From the NCBI GenBank assembly GCA_903828805.1, contig CAIKNO010000134.1:1-53237 (forward strand): a stretch of 53,237 nucleotides of DNA, given 5' to 3'. Position numbers and translations under genes: made by a program. This stretch comes from an uncultured Sandaracinus sp. Its GTDB lineage: Bacteria; Myxococcota_A; Polyangia; Polyangiales; Sandaracinaceae. How positions within the stretch are numbered: position 1 is the first letter of the stretch; each line of letters opens with the position of its first letter. The notes beneath the pieces were generated by a model. That model was not told where the DNA came from. It saw only the letters and a list, made by a program, of their open reading frames with translations, and made no database searches. Positions 23,392-32,400 of the stretch are shown piece after piece.

Positions 23392-24882
23392 ATGCGCCGG
23401 AACGTCGCCGTCCTGGCCGGCATCGTGGGCTTCGTCGCCCTGGTGACGGCGCTCCTGTCCGCATGGCGGAGACCCTCCCCGGTCGCCACCGGGTCGGAGC
23501 CTGCAGGCAGCCACGAGTCACCGCCGGCGACCGAGGACGAGCGTCTGCGACGCGAGCGGGCCCTCGAAGAAAGGCTCGATCGAGAGTTTCCGACCCACGG
23601 GCTCGTCACCAAGACCCAGCTCACGATCCGAGTTCGTCCGGACGGAGAAGCCACGTCCCTCGGGTGGCTGCGGATCGGGGCGCACCTCCGGATGAAGGCC
23701 GAGCCCACCCGGACCGCATCGTGCCGTAGCGGGTGGTACGAGCTTCACCCGCGAGGCTACGCGTGCGCTGGCCAGGGCATCGAGCCGCGCGAGGCCGCGC
23801 CGGACGTCGGCACCGAGCTCGGACCGGACCTCGGCCGCGCGTTGCCGTACGCCTATTATTTCGTGAAGGAGCCGCAGGTCCCCGAGTGGCACCAGTTGCC
23901 GTCGCGCGAGGATCAACGCGAAGCCCAGCTGCATGCCGAGCGATACCTCGCGTTCTTGACGGCCGGCGACGAAGCCCGGGCACGCCGTCTGCGGGGCGGC
24001 GAATTGACGGGGGAGCCGGAGCCGCCACACGAGGTGGCCCGGTGGCTCGACCATGGTTTCTTCATCGCCAGCAATGGCACGGAGGTCCGCTCCCGGCGCC
24101 GGTTCGTTCGCACCGTACGCGGCAGCTACGTGAAGGAGTCGCAACTCGAGGCCCGCGAGGGCGCACAGTTTCACGGCCTCGAGCTGACGGCGGACCGCAC
24201 GCTCCCCGTGGCGTGGATGGTGCGGGCGTCGAGGCCGATGGTGCGGCGTGAGCGGAGCGACGGGACGATCCGCATGGTCGACGAGGAAGGCGTCGAGCCC
24301 CTCGCACGGCTCGCGATGGTCCCGTGGCGACGGCGGGAGCGGATCGGTGACCAGCAGTACCACGTCATCGAGACCCCGCAGGGCGAGGAGCGATGGGTGC
24401 GCGACTGGTTCATCGCGGTGGCCGAGGCGCGCGAACCGCCCGCCGGCATCGCCGCCGAGGAGCCCTGGGTTCACGTCGACATCTCATCGCAGACCCTCGT
24501 GCTCTACGTCGGACCGCGTCCGATCTACGCCACCCTCGTGTCGTCGGGGGTGTCAGGCCACGACACGCCCGAGGGCGAGTTCGTCATTCGGCGGAAGATG
24601 GTCACCGACACGATGGCCGACCTCGGCGACGACGCCGGCGACGATCGGTACCGCATCGAGGACGTGCCGTGGACGCAGTACTTCGAGGGTTCGATCGCCC
24701 TCCACGCCGCGTTCTGGCACGCTCAGTACGGCATCCCCCGCTCGCACGGATGCGTGAACCTCGCCCCACGCGATGCGCAGTTCGTGTTCCTGCATACGTG
24801 GCCCGACGTGCCCCGAGGCTGGCACGGCATCTCCACGGAGGGCACGGGCGTCCAGGGAAGCCGCGTGATCGTCACCCACTGA
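23392..24882 (+). CDS. L,D-transpeptidase (YkuD) with membrane anchor and SH3-like region
   Basis: 496 residues from the ATG at 23392. A hydrophobic anchor at 5-24 (VAVLAGIVGFVALVTALL) is followed by a charged linker and a bacterial SH3-like segment (LTIRVRPDGEATSLGWLRIG). The C-terminal YkuD domain has WVHVDISSQTLVLYVG, TPEGEFVIRRKM, HAAFWH and the catalytic SHGCVNLAPRDA (His452, Cys454). These periplasmic enzymes form 3-3 peptidoglycan cross-links or attach proteins to peptidoglycan. The long central region (about 150-350) is specific to this protein. The LMW phosphatase gene follows after 10 bp. Confidence 0.93.
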   Translation: MRRNVAVLAGIVGFVALVTALLSAWRRPSPVATGSEPAGSHESPPATEDERLRRERALEERLDREFPTHGLVTKTQLTIRVRPDGEATSLGWLRIGAHLRMKAEPTRTASCRSGWYELHPRGYACAGQGIEPREAAPDVGTELGPDLGRALPYAYYFVKEPQVPEWHQLPSREDQREAQLHAERYLAFLTAGDEARARRLRGGELTGEPEPPHEVARWLDHGFFIASNGTEVRSRRRFVRTVRGSYVKESQLEAREGAQFHGLELTADRTLPVAWMVRASRPMVRRERSDGTIRMVDEEGVEPLARLAMVPWRRRERIGDQQYHVIETPQGEERWVRDWFIAVAEAREPPAGIAAEEPWVHVDISSQTLVLYVGPRPIYATLVSSGVSGHDTPEGEFVIRRKMVTDTMADLGDDAGDDRYRIEDVPWTQYFEGSIALHAAFWHAQYGIPRSHGCVNLAPRDAQFVFLHTWPDVPRGWHGISTEGTGVQGSRVIVTH

Positions 24883-24892
24883 GAGGTCCTCG

Positions 24893-25387
24893 ATGAGCGT
24901 CGTGAGGGTTTGCTTCGTCTGTCTCGGAAACATCTGCCGCTCGCCCACGGCCGAGGCGGTCTTCGTCCGGGACGTGAGCAACGCTGGACTGTCCTCTCGT
25001 TTTCGGATCGACAGCGCCGGCACCGGAGACTGGCACGTCGGGCAGCATGCCCACCCCGAGACGCGGCGCACCGCGCAGGCTCGTGGCGTTCCGATCACCC
25101 ACCTCGCGAGGCAGTTCGTCGCCCACGACTTCGACGCGTTCGACGTCATCCTCGTGATGGACCGGAGCAACCATCGGAACGTGCTCGCCCTCGCGCCCGA
25201 CGAGGCCGCACGCGCGAAGGTCCATTGCTTCCGCGACTTCGAAGCGGGCACGGAGCCCATGACCGAGGTGCCCGACCCGTATCACGTCGGCGGGTTCGAC
25301 GAGGTGTTCGACATCTGCGAGCGGGCCAGCCGAGGGCTGCTCGCCCACCTCGTTCGAACGCACGAGCTGACCGCCTGGAGCGGGTGA
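24893..25387 (+). CDS. Low-molecular-weight protein tyrosine phosphatase
   Basis: 164 residues. The C(X)5R loop is at the N-terminus, VCLGNICRSPTAEAV (nucleophile Cys10, Arg16), and the general-acid motif DPYHVG near residue 124. The ribosome-binding site GAGAGG lies just upstream and overlaps the L,D-transpeptidase stop region, so the genes are co-transcribed. Family members dephosphorylate tyrosine on kinases of polysaccharide export or act on low-molecular-weight phosphoesters. No tyrosine kinase gene is in the window. The stop is 6 bp from the convergent histidine kinase stop. Confidence 0.95.
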   Translation: MSVVRVCFVCLGNICRSPTAEAVFVRDVSNAGLSSRFRIDSAGTGDWHVGQHAHPETRRTAQARGVPITHLARQFVAHDFDAFDVILVMDRSNHRNVLALAPDEAARAKVHCFRDFEAGTEPMTEVPDPYHVGGFDEVFDICERASRGLLAHLVRTHELTAWSG

Positions 25388-25393
25388 ACTGCC

Positions 25394-27658
25394 TCAGACG
25401 TCCGTGCTGACTCGGGCCTCCATCATCTCGAGCAGTTCACGGAACCGGACCGGCTTGCAGAGGTAGTCCGTCGCGCCCGCGTCGAGACACCGCTCTCTGT
25501 CGCCGGGCATCGCGAGGGCCGTCAGCGCGATCACGGGGACGCGGCGTCCGACCTCCGCATCGCGGATCTTCCGCGTCGCCCCGAGCCCATCGAGCCGGGG
25601 CATCTGGACGTCCATCAGGATGATGTCGGGGGCGTCCGCGAGCGCCCGGTCGACGGCCTCGACACCATCTCTCGCGCGGGTCACCGACCACCCCTCGGCG
25701 GAGAGAAAATCGGAGAGGACTTCGAAGTTGAGGTCGTTGTCCTCGGCGACGAGGACCCGGCCGCGCGCCGCCCCGCTCGACCGCGCGGTCGGCGCCTCAG
25801 CGGACGCGATGGACCCCGTCGCGCCGGGCACCTCGGGCACCGAACGGCCCTGCGTTCCGCGCGCGCGCGGAGCAGCGGGCGGCTCCGCGGCCGGCAGCAC
25901 GACGGTGAACGAGCTGCCACGGCCGACCACACTCTCCACCCGGACCGACCCCCCCTGCAGGTCCACGAGGGCATGCACCAGCGCCAACCCGAGCCCGGTC
26001 CCATCGAATCGACGTGAGAGGCCGCTGTCGAGCTGGACGAAGGGCCGGAACAGGCGTCCGAGGTCCTCAGGGGCGATGCCGATGCCGGTGTCGGTGACCT
26101 GAAGGGCCATGTTGACGCCATCGGGCTCGGGCCGCACCGCGAGGGTCACGCGGCCGCCCTCGGGCGTGAACTTCACCGCGTTGCTGAGCAAGTTCAGAAG
26201 GACCTGCTTCAGCCGTCGCGGGTCCGCGGCGACGGCGCGCACGTCCGGGTCGAGCAGGAGGTCGAGCGCCAGCCCCTTCCGAGTCGCCGCCTCGCGCACC
26301 ACCCGGAGGGACGCCAGCCCCACGTCGGACACGTCGACCGGGACCCGGTCCACGGCGAGGCGGCCCGCGGCGATCTTGGTGATGTCGAGCACGTCGTTGA
26401 TGAGTTCGAGCAGATGCTTGCCGCTCTCGCGGATGCTCGACAGCCCACGGGTCTGACGCTCGTTGAGCGGTCCGTAGACGCCCTCGACGAGGGCCTCCGA
26501 GAGGCCGAGCACGGCGTTGAGCGGCGTGCGCAGCTCGTGGGACATGGAGGCGAGGAACTCGTCCTTCATCCGGCTCGCACGTTCGAGCTCCGCGTTGGCG
26601 CCGACCAGCTCGGCCGTTCGCAATTGCACCCGTCGCTCGAGTTCCGCGTGGGCCTCGCGGGTCGCGTCGAGCTGACGCTTGCGCTCCGTCAGGTCGCGCG
26701 CGACCGACAGACACCGCGGCGGCCCGTCGCCCCCGATGGAGACCGTGCGAATCTCGGCGGGGAAGGTCGTGCCGTCCGCCCGCCGCAGGGTCAGTTCATC
26801 GGTGCGGGGCAGGTCGGGCGCGGAGAACACGGCGGCCCACGGCAGGCGCCGGTCGTGCTCCCATGGGCCGACGGCGAACTCGATGAAGTTCGCCCCGAGC
26901 AGCGCCTCCTGCGGCAGTCCGAGCGCGAGCGCGGCGCTCGGGTTCACCTCGAGGATGAGCCCCGCCTCGTCGGTCAGGAAGAGCGGATCGATCGACTGCT
27001 CCACGAGCGCGCGGAAGCGCTGCTCACTGGCACGCAGGTCCGTCTCCGCCTTGAGCCGCGCGCTGATGTCGCTGAGCCTCGCCTCGACGATCGACGAGGC
27101 CTGATCGATGCCGTGGAGCGCGACCTCGAGGCTGCCACGCGCATGCTCGCCGCCCGCATCGCGCCATCGCGCCTCGAGGCCCTCGAGCGCTTCTCGAGCG
27201 AGCGCGAGGGGCCGCTTCACTTCGTGCTCGACCATCGCCGCCACCGACGCGACCGCGGCCGGCGCGCGCTCCGCCGTGACGTCTCGGACGACCACGACGC
27301 TCTGCCCGTTCGAGCCGGGACCGAGCGAGGCGATGCTCATGCCCCCGACACGGGGGGGGCCCCCTGACTGCTCGAACCGGATCTCCCGTCGGACGGGCAG
27401 TCCCCCGGCCGCCGCCTCCTCGACGAGGGAGCGCACGAGCGCCCGGTCCATCCGATGGGCCCGCTCTGAGAGGCGCTCGCCGATGATCTCGGCCGCGGTC
27501 GCCTGCATCATCCGCTCGCCCGCGGGGTTGATCGAGGCGACCGTCCCATCGGCCTCGAGGGTCAGCAGCGCGAGCGGTGAGTTCGCCCACACCGCCTCGA
27601 GCACCGCTGAGTTCGGCGCTCCTTCAGGCGCGCTCGCCGCGGTCGGATCGTCAGGCAT
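25394..27658 (-). CDS. Hybrid histidine kinase: PAS - HisKA-like - PAS - HisKA - HATPase - receiver
   Basis: 754 residues, no membrane segment, so a soluble sensor. A first PAS is at about 18-128. Residues 138-200 look like an HisKA dimerisation helix with an H-box-like EHEVKRPLALA (His145). A second PAS spans about 212-322 with a coiled coil to 360. The canonical H-box is SHELRTPLNAV (His374). The ATPase domain has LLSNAVKF, DTGIGI and GTGLGLAL. The receiver domain (633-745) has the acidic pair AEDND, phospho-Asp683 in LMDVQMP and Lys735 in CKPV. Phosphate therefore passes His374 to Asp683 and onward to an unknown partner. It is divergent from the second kinase at 27859. A minus-strand TAGCCT (27686-27681) is a possible -10. 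Confidence 0.95.
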   Translation of the reverse strand: MPDDPTAASAPEGAPNSAVLEAVWANSPLALLTLEADGTVASINPAGERMMQATAAEIIGERLSERAHRMDRALVRSLVEEAAAGGLPVRREIRFEQSGGPPRVGGMSIASLGPGSNGQSVVVVRDVTAERAPAAVASVAAMVEHEVKRPLALAREALEGLEARWRDAGGEHARGSLEVALHGIDQASSIVEARLSDISARLKAETDLRASEQRFRALVEQSIDPLFLTDEAGLILEVNPSAALALGLPQEALLGANFIEFAVGPWEHDRRLPWAAVFSAPDLPRTDELTLRRADGTTFPAEIRTVSIGGDGPPRCLSVARDLTERKRQLDATREAHAELERRVQLRTAELVGANAELERASRMKDEFLASMSHELRTPLNAVLGLSEALVEGVYGPLNERQTRGLSSIRESGKHLLELINDVLDITKIAAGRLAVDRVPVDVSDVGLASLRVVREAATRKGLALDLLLDPDVRAVAADPRRLKQVLLNLLSNAVKFTPEGGRVTLAVRPEPDGVNMALQVTDTGIGIAPEDLGRLFRPFVQLDSGLSRRFDGTGLGLALVHALVDLQGGSVRVESVVGRGSSFTVVLPAAEPPAAPRARGTQGRSVPEVPGATGSIASAEAPTARSSGAARGRVLVAEDNDLNFEVLSDFLSAEGWSVTRARDGVEAVDRALADAPDIILMDVQMPRLDGLGATRKIRDAEVGRRVPVIALTALAMPGDRERCLDAGATDYLCKPVRFRELLEMMEARVSTDV

Positions 27659-27858
27659 CCCTGGGTGGCTCCAGCGCGAGAGGCTACTTCCGACGCCTCG
27701 ATGGTCGCAAGGGCCGACTCGGCGGCGCCCCGACGCGGATCCAAGCGCGGCCGAGCCCGATGCCTTCAGTTCCGGCTACCGCACCCCTCGACCGCGACTA
27801 ACTCCAGAACTGAACGGCGCGCGCACCGCGCGGCCTGCGTCCTGCCCGGACCGCATCG

Positions 27859-29019
27859 ATGGACCTGCAACCGCGCGAAGTCACTTCTTCCCCCTTGCGC
27901 GTCCTCGTGCTCGACGGCGGTCGGCCCAGGGCGCAGCACGCCCCCCGACGTCCCGATTCTCGGCCCCGTCCGCTCGCGACGACCTCGGTGGCCGATGTCC
28001 CGTCCCTGCTGCGCACGATGCAGGACGGTGCGCCCGACGTCTGCGTGATCGACCTGTCGCCCGATCCCGAAGCCCGGCTCGAGGCACTGCGCGACGTGCG
28101 GGCCAGCGGATGGCACGGGCCGCTCGTGGCGCTCTCCGACGGTCGAGAACCGGACCTCGAGGACCGCGCGCGCGACGCGGGCGCAGACGACGTCGTGGTC
28201 GCCGGGGACGACGGGGCGCGCGGGTGGAGCGACGCCATCCACGACACGCTCGCGCACCGGCAGAGGCTCGAGCCGTGGGTGCAGAAGACGAACACCCTCG
28301 AGGCGGAGCGCGCCCGACTCGAGACGATGGTGGCGCGCCAGAACGAATTCCTCGCCGTCGTCGCCCACGACCTCCGTGGCCCCGTCGGCATCGTGCTCGG
28401 GTGCACGCGCCTGCTCGAGACCGGGCTCGACACCGCGTCCCGCGACGAACAGAGGCGGCTCCTCGCGCACACCCGCCACGCGGTGCAGCGGATGGCCGCG
28501 CTGATCGACGACCTGCTCGACCTGGCGGCCATCGCCTCCGGGCACGTGACGCTGCACACGACCGAGGAGGATCTCGTCCACGTGGTCGCCCCCGTCGTGG
28601 AGGCGCACGGGTTGCTCGCGGCGCCGAAGGGCATCCGACTCGCGTGCGAGGTCGACGGCCACGTGCGCCCGGTCCGCATCGACGCAGGTCGGATCGAGCA
28701 GGCCATCCAGAACTTGATCACCAACGCCATCAAGTACTCGCACCCGGGGAGCGAGGTGCGGGTCCGCCTCGCGCAGCGGGGACCGTGCGCCCGTCTGTCG
28801 GTCGAGGACGACGGAGTGGGGATGAACCTTGCTGAAGACCGTCCCTCGTTCGTCCCGTTCCAGCGCGGTTCCACCGCCGGCACCGGCGGAGAGAAGAGCA
28901 CGGGCCTCGGTCTCGCCATCGTGCAACGCATCGTCGAGGCCCACGGCGGAGGCCTGTTCGTCGAGAGCGCGCCAGGTCGCGGGACCTGCGCGGGGTTCGA
29001 GCTCCCGTGCGTCAATTGA
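27859..29019 (+). CDS. Histidine kinase with degenerate receiver-like N-terminus
   Basis: 386 residues. Residues 12-130 resemble a receiver fold (LRVLVLDG, VCVIDLSP with Asp65, PLVALSDG, AGADDVVVAGDD), but the acidic pair is reduced to Asp19 and the conserved switch lysine is absent (VVVAGD instead of the usual LxKP). A coiled coil at 135-160 leads to HisKA with AVVAHDLRGPVG (His170), then the ATPase domain LITNAIKYS, EDDGVGM and TGLGLAIVQRI. There is no transmembrane helix. It faces the hybrid kinase across 200 bp, which suggests shared control or a phosphorelay, though no separate response regulator is adjacent. Confidence 0.92.
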   Translation: MDLQPREVTSSPLRVLVLDGGRPRAQHAPRRPDSRPRPLATTSVADVPSLLRTMQDGAPDVCVIDLSPDPEARLEALRDVRASGWHGPLVALSDGREPDLEDRARDAGADDVVVAGDDGARGWSDAIHDTLAHRQRLEPWVQKTNTLEAERARLETMVARQNEFLAVVAHDLRGPVGIVLGCTRLLETGLDTASRDEQRRLLAHTRHAVQRMAALIDDLLDLAAIASGHVTLHTTEEDLVHVVAPVVEAHGLLAAPKGIRLACEVDGHVRPVRIDAGRIEQAIQNLITNAIKYSHPGSEVRVRLAQRGPCARLSVEDDGVGMNLAEDRPSFVPFQRGSTAGTGGEKSTGLGLAIVQRIVEAHGGGLFVESAPGRGTCAGFELPCVN

Positions 29020-29049
29020 ATCGCGCGCGGGTGAAGGCTCGATGGAGAT

Positions 29050-29134
29050 TGCCGGGGGCGGGACTCGAACCCGCATGCCGCTCACGCGGCGTGGGATTTT
29101 AAATCCCCTGCGTCTGCCATTCCGCCACCCCAGC
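29050..29134 (-). tRNA. tRNA-Leu (anticodon TAA)
   Basis: 85-nt class II tRNA with a long variable arm. The acceptor stem GCTGGGG pairs with CCCCGGC (one G-T pair) and the discriminator is A (29050). The anticodon loop TTTAAAA places TAA at 29101-29099, reading UUA. The T arm GGTTCGAGTCC is canonical. CCA is not encoded. The outermost anticodon-stem pair is a G-A mismatch. Confidence 0.93.
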
Positions 29135-29487
29135 GCAGGTTGCCCGCGTTCCCGCTCGTCTCGTCATTCCCTCGATCCGTGGAGTCGGCGTTCCGGCCCC
29201 GGATCGAATAGGTCGCGCCGAACTCACCCCACCGATCCGACCGAGGCTCCCACGCGTCGATGGCGGTCTCCGTGACCGCCCGCGCCGCACAGGACTGGCC
29301 CACGCCGCGGACTGTGCGGCATCCCCCTGGGCCGGTCCAGCCTCTGCGCGCGAGGGCGACTGACCGCGCCCCGAGGCGCGCAACCCGGGCACGCGCCCTC
29401 CGATCGCCGCCACCGACCCCTCGCGCTCCGAGCCCGCCCATTTCGGCTTGACCCGACCCGGATCGCCCCGGATCGTCCCGCATCCGT
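29135..29487. other. 353-bp gap with no recognisable gene
   Basis: It lies between tRNA-Leu and the 1217-residue lipoprotein gene. I see no credible coding frame, strong dyad or RNA gene. A plus-strand TTGACC at 29448-29453 could be a -35 for the lipoprotein gene, but no matching -10 is evident. Confidence 0.4.
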
Positions 29488-32400
29488 ATGTCCATGTCCC
29501 GACGTCTTCTTGGTGCGCTCCCAGCGCTGTTCGCCGTGTTCCTCCCGACCGCGTGCGGCGACGTCACGAACGATCCCGACGCGGGGCCGGCCGCGGACGC
29601 AGGACCGGCCACCGACGCGGGGCCGGCCGCGGACGCTGGGCCCGATTCGGACGCCGGACCTGGCACCGATGGAGGGACGGGCTCGGTCGTCACGACCTGC
29701 CCCGGCGCGTCGCGGCCGCCGCTCGCCGGCAGCGCCGTGTGCGAAGCGACCCCAGGCGACGCCGCCCTGCTCATCACCGCGGACATCCTCACCCCGGAAG
29801 GGGTGCTCGCGGGTGGCCAGGTGCTGGTGGACGCGACCGGAACGATCGCGTGCGTGGGGTGCGACTGTGCGTCCGCGGCGGGCGCCGCGGCGGCCACCCG
29901 GCTCGACTGTCCCGACGGAGTCGTGTCCCCGGGCCTGATCAACGCCCACGAACACATGACCTTCCAGGGGCGCCCCTACACCCGCACCGACGAGCGGTAC
30001 GAGCACCGACACGACTGGCGGCGCGGTCTGCACGGGCATACCCGCATCGGGTCGCGGATGGGCACGCGGGAAGAGATGGTGTGGGCCGAGATCCGCATGG
30101 TCATGAGCGGGGCCACCTCGATCAACGGTTCCGGTGGTCCGGACGGCTTCCTGCGGAACCTGGATCGATCGAACAACGGCGCCCTCATGCAGCCGTCGGT
30201 CGAATACGACACATTCCCGCTCGACGACTCGAACGGGACCCAGGCCACCTCGGGCTGCAGCTACGGGATGACCCCGACGACGGCCTCGCAGATCGCGCGC
30301 AACGATTCCTATACGCCGCACATCGCCGAAGGCATCGACGGTTCCGCGCAGAACGAGTTCGCCTGCACGAGCTCGACCGACGGTGGTGGCAACGACGTGA
30401 TCGGCGCGCAGACCGCCGTCATCCACGCGGTCGCGCTCGCACCCGCCGACATCGCGGCGATGGCGGCCGACAACGCGATGCTCATCTGGTCACCGCGTTC
30501 GAACGTCACCCTCTACGGGGACACGGCGCGGGTGACGGAGTACGACCGCCTGGGCGTGCCGATCGCGCTCGGAACGGACTGGGTCTTCACGGGCTCGATG
30601 AACATGGTGCGCGAGCTGCAGTGCGCCGACGCGCTGAACGCCGACTACATGGGCGGACACTTCAGCGACGAAGATCTCTGGCGGATGGCGACGCTGAACG
30701 GCGCCATCGCGACGGCCACCGACGACGCCGTCGGAGCCATCACGGTCGGCCGTATCGCCGACCTGGCCGTGTACGACGGGCGCGTGCATCCGCTGCACCG
30801 CGCGGTCATCGATGCCGAACCCGCGGACGTGGCCCTCGTGCTGAGGAGCGGCGTGCCGCTCTTCGGCGAGGCGAGCACCGTCCCGGCGCTCCGCGATGGC
30901 GCCGCGTGCGACACCCTCGACGTCTGCGGGGCCTCGCGGCGGGTCTGCGTGTCGCGCGAGACGGGCATGACCCTCGCGGCCCTGCAGAGCGCCATCACGG
31001 ACCCCTACCCGCTCTTCTTCTGTGGCGAGCCCGAGGGGGAGCCCTCGTGCGTGCCGGCGCGCGTGGCATCGACGGCCTCTGTGATGGGCTCCACCGTGTA
31101 CTCGGGGATCAGGAGCGCCGGGGATTCGGACGGGGACGGGCTCCCCAACGCAGAGGATCTCTGCCCGTCGGTGTTCAGCCCGATTCGCCCCATGGATCAG
31201 GGTGCCCAGCCCGACGCGGACGCCGACGGCATCGGGGACGCATGCGATGCGTGTCCCCTCGAGGCGGGCACCGCGACCTGCGCCCCGGCGGACCCGGGTG
31301 ACCGGGATCGCGACATGGTCCCCGACGCGTCGGACAACTGCCCGACGACTCCGAACATGGGCCAGGAGGACGCCGATGGCGACGGCAAGGGCGACGCTTG
31401 CGATCCTTGCCCCGCGGATCCCAACCCGGGCGCGGCCGCGTGCCCGGCCTCGATCTACGACGTGAAGACCGGCCGCGTCGCGGTCGGCTCCGTCACCCGC
31501 GTCGTCGGCGTGGTGACCGCCACGGGCGCCAACGGTCTGTTCCTCCAGGTCACGGCGGACGACCCCGACTTCGCCGGCGAGGACAACTCCGGCGTCTTCG
31601 TCTACACCCGCACGGCTCCGACCCAAGCCCGAGGCGATCGAGTCGCCGCGGAAGGGATGGTCTCGACCTTCCAGGGGCAGATCCAGATCACCGCGTCGAT
31701 GCTGGCGCCCCTCGGGACGACGGCCGTCCCTGCCCCGGTGGTCGCCACCCCCGCCACCGTCGCCACCGGCGGTGCGCGCGCGTCCGCGCTGGACGGCGTG
31801 CTCGTGCGCGTCGAGTCCGTGACCGTCGCGACGACAGGCGCCTCCTTCGGCGTCGAGGGCGGGCTGACCATCGGGAACTTCCTGTTCACGCTCGCGCCCG
31901 CAGCCGGGGTCGGCGAGGCCTTCACGTCGATCACCGGCGTGCTCGGGACCCGCACCGGCTGGGGCGGGTCGAACCTGATGGCGCGTGACGCGGCGGATTT
32001 CGTCGCGGGAAGCGTGCGCCTCGCCGCCCTCGGGCCGTCGATCTCCTTCGCACGGGTGGGCCGCTCGAGCGCGCCCACGTTCCCGGCACCGCTCACCGTC
32101 CAGCTGTCCCGCGCCGCGTCGACCGACACCCTCGTGACGGTGCGGAGCAGCGGTCCGGAGGCCACGGTGTCGAACGTCACCGTGCCCGCGGGGGCCGCCT
32201 CCGCGGTGGTCCCGGTGACGGCCATGACGGCCTCGGGCATGCCCGTCACGATCACCGCGACGCTGGGCGCCGACGTCCGGACCGCGGAGGTCCGCACCCT
32301 CGGTGCGACCGAGGCCCCCCGGGCGTTCACCCTCTCGCCCGGCACCGCGCGCGTGTTCACGTCCGCGGCGGCCACCTTCACGCTGGCGCTCGACGTCCCC

